This document shows positions 13,713 through 19,907 of a stretch of DNA of 24,384 bases, one piece after another. Location: positions 1-24,384 of the forward strand of contig CAYQDF010000044.1 in the NCBI GenBank assembly GCA_964416175.1, read 5' to 3'. The position numbers and the translations under genes were made by a program. The DNA comes from CAYQDF01 sp964416175. Lineage in GTDB: Bacteria; Chloroflexota; Anaerolineae; Anaerolineales; UBA4823. Each line of letters begins with the position of its first letter. Position 1 is the first letter of the stretch. The notes under the pieces were generated by a model, which worked only from the letters and a program-made list of their open reading frames with translations, was not told the origin of the DNA and did not search any database.

Positions 13713-15635
13713 ATGGCCCGTCCGATCAACCAGCTTCTGCTGGCGATCTGCGCGGGACTGCTGGCAGCCATGCTGTCCGCATTTCCGGCTGCGGCCCACG
13801 CGGTCCTCGTGCGCTCGGACCCGGCGGATAACGCTTCGCTGAGCGAATCCCCGCGCCAGATCCGGCTCTGGTTCACCGAGACCATCTCGGCAAGATTCAG
13901 CACGGCGGAGCTCCTGGACGTGAACGGGGACCCCGTGCGGATCTCCTCCATCGCTCGCGACCCCCAGGATGCCACTTCCCTCGTGCTTGACCTGCCGGAG
14001 CTCCCCGCCGGCATATACAGCCTGTCCTGGCGAGTCCACTCGGAGGTCGATGCCCATTACACGCGGGGATTAATTGTCTTCGGGGTTGGAGCGGAGGTAA
14101 GCAGCGCAGCTTTTACTGCGGCGAGACCCACACCGTCGATCCCGCTGTTCGAAGTGATCCTCCGCTGGATCAACTACAGCGTTCTGGCCGGTCTGACCGG
14201 CGGGATCGCCGTCTCACTGTTCATTCTGCCGCGCCTCCCGGACCGGCCGGAAACGCGCCTCGATTTCGGCGCCCTCCGCCGGCGGGTCAGGAAATGGATC
14301 TTCTGGTGCCTGATCGCGCTGATCGCAGGCGCCCTGCTTGCCCTTTTCTGGCAGGCAGTTGCCGCCAGGGATTCTTTACCCGCGGGAACACCGCTATCAT
14401 CGATCCTCTCCCAGCTGCTGATCGCCTCGCGCTGGGGAGCTGCCTGGCTGGCTCGCGGCGTGCTCCTGCTGTTCATGGTATTCCTGCTCTGGATCTCCAG
14501 GGATGAACAGCCCTCCGAAGGACCGGGAGCGGCGGGAGGCGCGGCGACAATGCGCTCGACCTTGATCACATCGGCCGTGTTGATGATATGCGCTGCCGGC
14601 CTCACCCTGCTGCAGGCCGCCACCGGGCACGCCGCGGCGGTGAATCCAGGGTCCGCAGCTTCTCTGGCGAGCGATTTCATCCATCTGATGACCGCTTCTT
14701 TCTGGGTGGGCGGGCTGCTGGCGCTGCTGGTCGGATCCCTGCCGGTCGTGCTCCGCAGCCGCCAGGACCGCAGCGAGCTCCTCCGGACCGTCTGGCGTCC
14801 ATTTAGCTGGCTGGCTGCGGCGAGCGTCCTCGCCCTCATCGCCACGGGAATCTACAACACTGGGCTGCAGGTCGCCTCCCTCGATGCCCTGCTGACCACG
14901 TCCTATGGCAAGGCCTTGCTTGGGAAGGTCGCCCTGATGCTATTGGTCGGCTGCGCCGGTTTAGTAAATTCGCTCGCGATTAACCCGGCGCTGGCTGCGC
15001 CGATCGCGAAGCTGTTTCACCGCGCCGAGGCCTGGCCTCCGCTGCCGCTGCGGCGGCTGCCATACCTTATGGCAGTGGAGGCTGGCCTGGGCCTGTTCGT
15101 CTTCCTGTTCGTGGGATACCTCACTGCCTCACCCCCTGCGCGTGGGCCGGAATTCAACCCGCCAGCGGAAGCCCTGCCGGATTCGCTCAGCCAGCAGGTC
15201 GAAGACTTGCTGGTGAGCCTGTCGGTCAAACCGAACATCCCAGGCGCCAATGTGATCAACATCCGGGTCGCCAGCACCCGGCGCCCCCCGCCGGCGGAGG
15301 TGCTGCGGGTGATCACTCGCTTCACCTATCTTGACCTGGACCTCGGCACCGTCACCGCTGACGCTGAAGAAACCGAACCCGGGATGTACCGTCTGGGGGG
15401 GAACTACCTCAGCCTGGCAGGACCGTGGGAAGTGGAGGTGGCTGTCAGGCGGAGAGGCCTGGAGGACAGCGTGGCGCGGTTCGAATGGATGGTTGCGTCC
15501 CCTGCAGCGCGCCCGGTTATGGTCTCCGCAAAACCCCTGGAACCCGTCACGACCGCCGCTGCACTGGGTGTGCTGGCGCTGCTCCTGGGGGCCGCCACGA
15601 TCGTGTTGATTCGCAAGGGGCTGGCGCGTTCTTAA
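13713..15635 (+). CDS. CopC-CopD fusion with C-terminal YtkA-like domain, probable copper uptake/transfer protein
   Basis: The product has 640 residues. ATG 13713 follows GGAAAGGGG at about 6 bases; an in-frame TTG at 13641 lacks this. The signal peptide ends at about 28, exposing H29 (AAA/HAVLVRSDP). The CopC domain is 29-126, with D113 and H115 (VDAHYTRG) in the usual copper-site region. The CopD domain of about 8 helices spans 145-470; characteristic residues include GHAAAVNPG (H306), H324 in DFIHLMTASFWVGG, and YGKALLGK. Residues about 495-595 look like a YtkA/FixH-like beta domain, followed by a last helix at 611-633. Bacillus YcnJ-type proteins have similar CopC-CopD fusions and import copper. 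Together with the upstream CopC gene it forms a copper module; supply of copper to the oxidases in this window is an inference. Confidence 0.9.
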   Translation: MARPINQLLLAICAGLLAAMLSAFPAAAHAVLVRSDPADNASLSESPRQIRLWFTETISARFSTAELLDVNGDPVRISSIARDPQDATSLVLDLPELPAGIYSLSWRVHSEVDAHYTRGLIVFGVGAEVSSAAFTAARPTPSIPLFEVILRWINYSVLAGLTGGIAVSLFILPRLPDRPETRLDFGALRRRVRKWIFWCLIALIAGALLALFWQAVAARDSLPAGTPLSSILSQLLIASRWGAAWLARGVLLLFMVFLLWISRDEQPSEGPGAAGGAATMRSTLITSAVLMICAAGLTLLQAATGHAAAVNPGSAASLASDFIHLMTASFWVGGLLALLVGSLPVVLRSRQDRSELLRTVWRPFSWLAAASVLALIATGIYNTGLQVASLDALLTTSYGKALLGKVALMLLVGCAGLVNSLAINPALAAPIAKLFHRAEAWPPLPLRRLPYLMAVEAGLGLFVFLFVGYLTASPPARGPEFNPPAEALPDSLSQQVEDLLVSLSVKPNIPGANVINIRVASTRRPPPAEVLRVITRFTYLDLDLGTVTADAEETEPGMYRLGGNYLSLAGPWEVEVAVRRRGLEDSVARFEWMVASPAARPVMVSAKPLEPVTTAAALGVLALLLGAATIVLIRKGLARS

Positions 15636-15642
15636 CCCCCGG

Positions 15643-15742
15643 NNNNNNNNNNNNNNNNNNNNNNNNNNNNNNNNNNNNNNNNNNNNNNNNNNNNNNNNNN
15701 NNNNNNNNNNNNNNNNNNNNNNNNNNNNNNNNNNNNNNNNNN
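15643..15742. other. Assembly gap (100 N)
   Basis: A run of exactly 100 unknown bases, the conventional scaffold-gap placeholder. True length and content are unknown, and linkage across it rests on the assembly. The sequence on its right edge resembles a mobile-element end, which would explain why assembly broke here. Confidence 0.99.
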
Positions 15743-15774
15743 ACCTCGACGATCGATTCATATCTACAGAAAAA

Positions 15775-15783
15775 TGATAAAAT
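15775..15783 (+). promoter_or_regulatory. Extended -10 promoter candidate for the MscS-like gene
   Basis: TGATAAAAT matches an extended -10 (TG-N-TAAAAT). The -35 position reads GATTCA, a weak match. Transcription would start near 15790, giving a leader of about 78 bases that would begin with the inverted repeat described separately. Confidence 0.4.
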
Positions 15784-15837
15784 TTGTAGGAGTTACGCAG
15801 TTCTGGAGAAATTGCCTGCGTAAGCCCTGATTTTGTC
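15776..15837. repeat. Imperfect inverted repeat resembling fused insertion-sequence ends (MITE-like)
   Basis: TTACGCAG (15793-15800) and CTGCGTAA (15816-15823) are exact reverse complements with a 15-base loop. The match extends imperfectly outward: GATAAAATttgtAGGA on the left faces (read in reverse complement) GACAAAATcAGGG on the right. Long imperfect palindromes of this type are typical of degraded IS or MITE termini. It sits 33 bases from the assembly gap. No transposase is present in the visible sequence. Confidence 0.45.
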
Positions 15838-15867
15838 GATATCTTTGAACACCAGCGGGAGGGATTT

Positions 15868-17085
15868 ATGGATAGATCCGCACTGATTGACCTGGCAGCG
15901 CAGCAGCCGATCCTCGTGGCCGGGGGGATAACGGTCCTCTGCGTGCTGCTGCTCCTGTTCACGCGCAACATCGTGGCCCGCATGCTGATCAGGCTAGCTT
16001 CACGATCCACAACCCGAATCGACGATATCCTGGTCAAGCACCTGCGCCCGACCCGCATCGCCTGGCTGACGCCCCTTGCAGCGGTTTACGCCCTCGCATA
16101 CCTCTTCCCGGCTTACGAGGACCAGGTCGAGCGGCTTGCCCTTTTCCTGATCATGGTGCTCTCCCTCCTGACTCTCCTCGCCCTGCTCAACGCGCTGAAC
16201 GAGATCTACGAGAGCCGCCCGAATTTCAACGGCGTCAGCATCCAAAGCTACCTTGACATCGCCAAGATCCTCTTCGTGATCGTTGCGATCATCCTCTCGA
16301 TATCACTGTTCTCCGGTCAATCACCTCTGGTGCTGCTCACTGGCCTGGGGGCGCTGACTGCCGTGCTGCTGCTCATCTTCCAGGATACGATCCGCTCGCT
16401 CGTGGCGAGCGTGCAGATTGGAGCGCACGGTCTCATAAAGGAAGGAGACTGGATCGAGGTCCCCGGCTACGGCGCAGACGGGGACGTCGTCAACATCACG
16501 CTGCACACGATAAAGGTCCAGAACTCTGACAAGACTTTCACCGTCATCCCAACCTATAAGATCGTCGAAGAGGCTTACAAGAACTGGCGGGGGATGCAGG
16601 AAAGCGGCGGCCGGCGCATCCAGCGTTCGATCCTGGTGGATATGACCAGCATCAAGTTCTGCGATGAGCCGATGCTCCAGAATTTGAGCCGGATCGACCT
16701 GATCCAGGACTACCTGGAAATGCGCTTGCAGGCAATCGAGGAGTTCCGGCTCGCCCACCCCACGCAGTACGATTCTCCGCTCGATGGACCCCAGATCACC
16801 AATACCGAAGTCTTCCGCGCCTACATCGTCTCTTATCTGCGGAATCGTCCGGACATCCATCAGGAAGGCCAGCCATTCCTGGTCCGGACGCTTTCCCCCA
16901 CGGCGACCGGCCTGCCGATCGAACTCTACATCTTCACCCGCACCACCCGTTGGGAGGAGTACGAGGCCATCCAATCCGAGATCTTCGACCACCTGCTCGC
17001 AGCGGCGGGACATTTCGACCTGCGCGTCTTCCAGGAACCGACCGGCCTGGATTTTTCCGCTTTCGCGAAGAACCAGAACAGCTGA
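15868..17085 (+). CDS. YbdG-like MscS-family mechanosensitive channel
   Basis: The product has 405 residues. ATG 15868 is preceded by GGGAGGG (15857-15863). Hydrophobic helices lie at about 17-33, 63-81, 86-109, 130-148 and 152-182, giving the five-helix topology of the YbdG/YnaI group. The pore helix and start of the beta domain show the family pattern: GLGALTAVLLLIFQDTIRSL, GDWIEVPGYGADGDV, then KVQNSDKTFTVIPTY and NWRGMQESGGRRIQRS, closely resembling E. coli YbdG. The soluble C-terminal region forms the heptameric cage. It opens under membrane tension to release solutes during osmotic downshock. It has its own candidate promoter and no obvious functional link to its neighbours. Full length and intact. 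Confidence 0.94.
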   Translation: MDRSALIDLAAQQPILVAGGITVLCVLLLLFTRNIVARMLIRLASRSTTRIDDILVKHLRPTRIAWLTPLAAVYALAYLFPAYEDQVERLALFLIMVLSLLTLLALLNALNEIYESRPNFNGVSIQSYLDIAKILFVIVAIILSISLFSGQSPLVLLTGLGALTAVLLLIFQDTIRSLVASVQIGAHGLIKEGDWIEVPGYGADGDVVNITLHTIKVQNSDKTFTVIPTYKIVEEAYKNWRGMQESGGRRIQRSILVDMTSIKFCDEPMLQNLSRIDLIQDYLEMRLQAIEEFRLAHPTQYDSPLDGPQITNTEVFRAYIVSYLRNRPDIHQEGQPFLVRTLSPTATGLPIELYIFTRTTRWEEYEAIQSEIFDHLLAAAGHFDLRVFQEPTGLDFSAFAKNQNS

Positions 17086-17090
17086 GGAAA

Positions 17091-17099
17091 TGGTAGAAT
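17091..17099 (+). promoter_or_regulatory. Extended -10 element upstream of the metallophosphoesterase remnant
   Basis: TGGTAGAAT fits TG-N-TANAAT immediately after the channel gene stop. A start site about 8-10 bases downstream would coincide with the first codon of the remnant at 17109, as for a leaderless gene. It could now drive the downstream membrane EEP gene. Confidence 0.4.
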
Positions 17100-17108
17100 T
17101 TATGATCA

Positions 17109-17198
17109 CTGACTGCCACGCGGGTTGCCGCGATTCATGATATCCACGGCAACCTTCCCGCCCGGGAAGCGGTTCTCAGGGAAATCCGTCTGGAACGC
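17109..17198 (+). pseudogene. 5' fragment of a metallophosphoesterase gene
   Basis: In the frame beginning at 17109 the sequence reads LTATRVAAIHDIHGNLPA, then REAVLREIRLE. The DIHGN block is the first metal-binding motif of calcineurin-like (YfcE-type) phosphoesterases, normally found a few residues from the N-terminus in just this context. The first codon is CTG where an ATG would be expected. After about 30 codons the similarity stops, and the start of the downstream membrane gene (17201 or 17216) lies in another frame. The other catalytic motifs (GDxVD, GNHD, GHTH) are absent. It is too short to be functional; a relic of a deletion or rearrangement is the best explanation. Confidence 0.55.
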
Positions 17199-17215
17199 CC
17201 ATGGAGCACCGATTC

Positions 17216-19315
17216 ATGCGAATCACCAAGGACCTTTACATACTCGGCATCGGCATTCTGCTCCTTCTCACAGTACAGATGGCGACCACGCTGGTCGAAT
17301 CGATCTACATCCTCGACCTGTTGAAGACCTCGCTGGACGAAAAAGCCCTGGGGGTCCTGTTCTTTTTCAGCCCGGTCCTCCTGCTCCTTCTCAAACACCC
17401 TGTCCCCCGCTGGCAGTACTGGGCGGCAGGCGCACTGCTCATCCTGGCGCGCAGCCTCACGCCGTATCTGGGCACAGTCGGCAGGATGCTGGCCGCGGGG
17501 GTTGGAACAGCTGCGGCGCTGGTCCTTTTCCCCCTCCTCCTCGCAGCGGAGATTAAGGCGTCCCCAGGCAAATCCGGTACACGGCCTGGGCTACGCTTCG
17601 CGCAGGGTCTCGCCCTCGCCGTCGGCCTGTCCGTGCTCCTGCGGACGCTGAACTACACCATAGACCTCTCACTGACGCCGTCCTTCGGCTGGATCGGGTG
17701 GGTCCTGGGAGCTGTCCTCGGACTGGTGCTGGTCCGCTGGCCTGACGAAGGAACAGAAAGGGAACAATCGAAGGAATCAACGAAGGGAATTGCCGCAGCG
17801 ATCCCTGCAACCCCTCCGGCAGCTCCCAGGGGAGGCGCCGCCTCGGCAGCCGTGGGATTGCTGGCCGTGCTGACTCTCGTTTACTTCGTTTTTTCGAGTC
17901 CCGGTGTGGTCGCTCGCTGGACGGAAGGGGACTATGCGCTGATCATCGGCGCAGTGAGCCTGCTTTCTCTGGGCTGGCTGATGGCTTCTTTATTAAAACC
18001 GGGTTGGTTCGCAGGCGTGCGGTCTGGCGTCCTTGCTGGCTGGAACCTGTTCTTCACCCTGGCTCTGGTGGGGACGATCCTGGCCCACACGGTCGACTTC
18101 CCGGCCTCCCCCACCGCGTCGCCGGTGGTGGTCGGCTCGCCAGTCTGGTACCAGCAGGTCCCGCTGTTGTTCATGCTGGTCTCGTTCCCTGTGATCTTTT
18201 TCGATTTCGCCGTATTCGCCGGGAATATCAGTCTGGCGCGCCCGGAACCGCGCCGGCTGGCGCCCGGCTTCGTGCTGGGTTCCCTGCTCCTGGTGCTCCT
18301 CACCTTCATGAACATTTTCAGCAATGTCTGGGGGTACGTGGAACCGGTCAGCCCGTTCTTTCGGGGGAAGTTCTGGCTGCCGTTCGCCCTGAGCGGAGGG
18401 CTGCTCGCCATATTGGCGTGGGTACACGGACGCATGGCTAAGGACGGGATGCCAGGAATGATCGCCGGGACACCGCCGGTCTCCGAGCGGACGGGCGCAG
18501 AAGGTGTGGACAGTTCCAATCCGCCAGGAAAACTCGCATGGGGGGTATCTCTGGGAGCGGTTTATCTGGTGACAATGCTCGCCGCCCTATCCACCGGGAA
18601 GCCCGATCCCTCTCCGCCGGCCAAAGAGAACCTGGTCGTTATGACGTACAACATCCAGCAAGCAAACGACGAGATGGGGGAGAAAGCTTTCAACCGCCAG
18701 CTGGCCCTGATCCGCCAGGTCGACCCGGACATCCTCGGGCTGCAGGAGAGCGATTCGGCGCGCATTTCCCTGGGAAACAACGACTATGTGCGGTATTACG
18801 CCGGCAGGCTGGGCTACCACGTGTATTACGGTCCGAAGACGGTCACCGGCACCTTCGGGACCGCCCTGCTCTCAAAATACCCGCTGGAAAACCCGCGGAC
18901 CGTCTTCACGTACAGCGACACGGACGAGATCGGCACAGCCGAGGCGGAAGTCCAGGTGGGGGATCGCCGCTTCGCGCTCTACAACGTGCACCCGGCTGGC
19001 TCGGATGAGGCGATGATGGTCTTCGCCACCACGCTGCTTGGGCGGGCGTTCCGGCAGGCGAATGTGATCGCCCTGGGGGATTACAACCTGCGCGAAAGCG
19101 AGGAGGCCTACCATGTCATCGCCGACCAGTACCGGGACGCCTGGCTGGCTGCCTTCCCCACCGGGGTCGATGACGAAGGGTTAGACATGTCCGGGGACAG
19201 GCGGATCGACCACGTCTTTGTCTCCCCGCACCTGGAAGTGCTGGACGCCGTCTACCTGTTGCCGCCCGATTCAGCGACCGACCACCCGGTCCACTGGGTG
19301 CAGATTGGGTGGTAA
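17216..19315 (+). CDS. Polytopic membrane protein with C-terminal endonuclease/exonuclease/phosphatase domain (Cwh43-like layout)
   Basis: ATG 17216 is preferred because GGAG (17203-17206) precedes it by 9 bases; ATG 17201 would add 5 residues. Residue numbers here count from 17201 (704 residues). The first 465 residues contain about a dozen hydrophobic helices. Residues 476-704 are an EEP phosphodiesterase domain with every catalytic element: N484 (MTYNIQ), E516 (LGLQES), H597 (YNVHP), D627/N629 (GDYN), D670/H671 (RRIDH) and D694/H695 (TDHP). EEP enzymes cleave phosphodiester or phosphomonoester bonds in nucleic acids, inositides or sphingolipids. A multi-spanning membrane region joined to an EEP domain recalls eukaryotic Cwh43/PGAP2IP, which acts on GPI lipids; that makes a lipid or glycolipid headgroup a reasonable substrate, by inference only. 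It appears complete. Confidence 0.88.
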   Translation: MRITKDLYILGIGILLLLTVQMATTLVESIYILDLLKTSLDEKALGVLFFFSPVLLLLLKHPVPRWQYWAAGALLILARSLTPYLGTVGRMLAAGVGTAAALVLFPLLLAAEIKASPGKSGTRPGLRFAQGLALAVGLSVLLRTLNYTIDLSLTPSFGWIGWVLGAVLGLVLVRWPDEGTEREQSKESTKGIAAAIPATPPAAPRGGAASAAVGLLAVLTLVYFVFSSPGVVARWTEGDYALIIGAVSLLSLGWLMASLLKPGWFAGVRSGVLAGWNLFFTLALVGTILAHTVDFPASPTASPVVVGSPVWYQQVPLLFMLVSFPVIFFDFAVFAGNISLARPEPRRLAPGFVLGSLLLVLLTFMNIFSNVWGYVEPVSPFFRGKFWLPFALSGGLLAILAWVHGRMAKDGMPGMIAGTPPVSERTGAEGVDSSNPPGKLAWGVSLGAVYLVTMLAALSTGKPDPSPPAKENLVVMTYNIQQANDEMGEKAFNRQLALIRQVDPDILGLQESDSARISLGNNDYVRYYAGRLGYHVYYGPKTVTGTFGTALLSKYPLENPRTVFTYSDTDEIGTAEAEVQVGDRRFALYNVHPAGSDEAMMVFATTLLGRAFRQANVIALGDYNLRESEEAYHVIADQYRDAWLAAFPTGVDDEGLDMSGDRRIDHVFVSPHLEVLDAVYLLPPDSATDHPVHWVQIGW

Positions 19316-19739
19316 CAGACTCGATCGTCCGGTTTGTCCGGATCCAGCTTGAAGTAGTAGGTCAACCGGAGAACTAATCCTTACGGAAACAAGTGAGTAC
19401 CCACCAGCCGCTAGGCCAGGCTTACGAATGCTTCGAGGACCAGCCCCAAACCCCCTATCCACGCGCCGACCGCCGGGAAATTGATGAGGGCTAAGATCAG
19501 CCCCGCGCCGACCATGAAAAGCGCAGCCACACTGCCGAAGAGCAGCGCTGTCAGCGCGGTGAACCGCCAGGGCAGGACGAAGACGCGCACGGCGATGGCC
19601 CCGGCGCCGGCAACGGCGAGCAAGTTCCCCAGGCCCTCGATGATCGGAGAAATAAGGGGATGCCCGCCACGCCGTCGAAGCGGCGGTCATTCCGAACTGA
19701 CGTTAATTAACTCCTCACCATTCCCCTGCCATTCGTCAC
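19316..19739. other. Intergenic stretch with only one weak minus-strand frame
   Basis: Apart from a possible small membrane-protein frame at 19411-19623 (minus), I see no gene, RNA or strong terminator. CCGGTT (19329-19334) and AACCGG (19364-19369) could pair after the EEP gene, but over a 29-base loop and without a T-tract. The last 50 bases are AT-richer and lead into the promoter of the SHMT-GcvT gene. Confidence 0.6.
19411..19623 (-). CDS. Possible small hydrophobic membrane protein (doubtful)
   Basis: From TTG 19623 the frame gives 70 residues that are strongly hydrophobic and evenly spaced like three helices (AGAIAVRVFVLP, TALTALLFGSVAALFMVGAG, then WIGGLGLVLEAFV). The frame is open further upstream to a stop at 19687-19689 but has no ATG or GTG, and only weak GAGGG/GGGG stretches could serve as ribosome binding site. 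It may be a real small gene with a rare start, or the 3' remnant of a larger membrane-protein gene. The amino acid composition is much more protein-like than the other frames here. No family recognised. Confidence 0.35.
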   Translation of the reverse strand: MLAVAGAGAIAVRVFVLPWRFTALTALLFGSVAALFMVGAGLILALINFPAVGAWIGGLGLVLEAFVSLA

Positions 19740-19768
19740 TTGACCAGCCATCCGGAAAAGGCTAAAAT
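19740..19768 (+). promoter_or_regulatory. Sigma-70-type promoter of the SHMT-GcvT gene
   Basis: TTGACC (19740-19745) and TAAAAT (19763-19768) are separated by exactly 17 bases, one mismatch each from the TTGACA and TATAAT consensus. Transcription would begin near 19775, leaving a leader of about 133 bases before ATG 19908. This is the clearest promoter in the window. Confidence 0.7.
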
Positions 19769-19774
19769 GATGTA

Positions 19775-19907
19775 GCAATGTGCCGGACCCAACAAGGTCG
19801 CCTGGTGGATTGCCCGACGAAACTGTCACACACAATGGCAGAACAGCACCGGGGTGGAGAGTCACAGCTAGTATCAGATTCCATATCTCGCTATTCAGGA
19901 GATATCC
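19775..19907 (+). promoter_or_regulatory. Candidate structured 5' leader of the SHMT-GcvT gene
   Basis: The leader can form small stems: GACC/GGTC (19786-19789 with 19796-19799, loop CAACAA), and CTGTCA/TGGCAG (19823-19828 with 19836-19841, one G-U pair, loop CACACAA). AGGAG (19896-19900) is the ribosome binding site. Genes of glycine and folate metabolism are often under riboswitch control, but I could not match the glycine, tetrahydrofolate or ZTP riboswitch core sequences. Confidence 0.3.

Noticed and set aside
19321..19375. Protein-like minus-strand reading (LTYYFKLDPDKPDD) just after the EEP gene
   Set aside because: The frame is closed by a stop shortly upstream and then runs antisense into the EEP domain; there is no start or family match, so it is too little to call a gene remnant.
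19775..19907. Known glycine, tetrahydrofolate or ZTP riboswitch upstream of the fusion gene
   Set aside because: I looked for the conserved cores of these classes and found none in the right order; only generic short stems are visible. Left as a candidate leader only.
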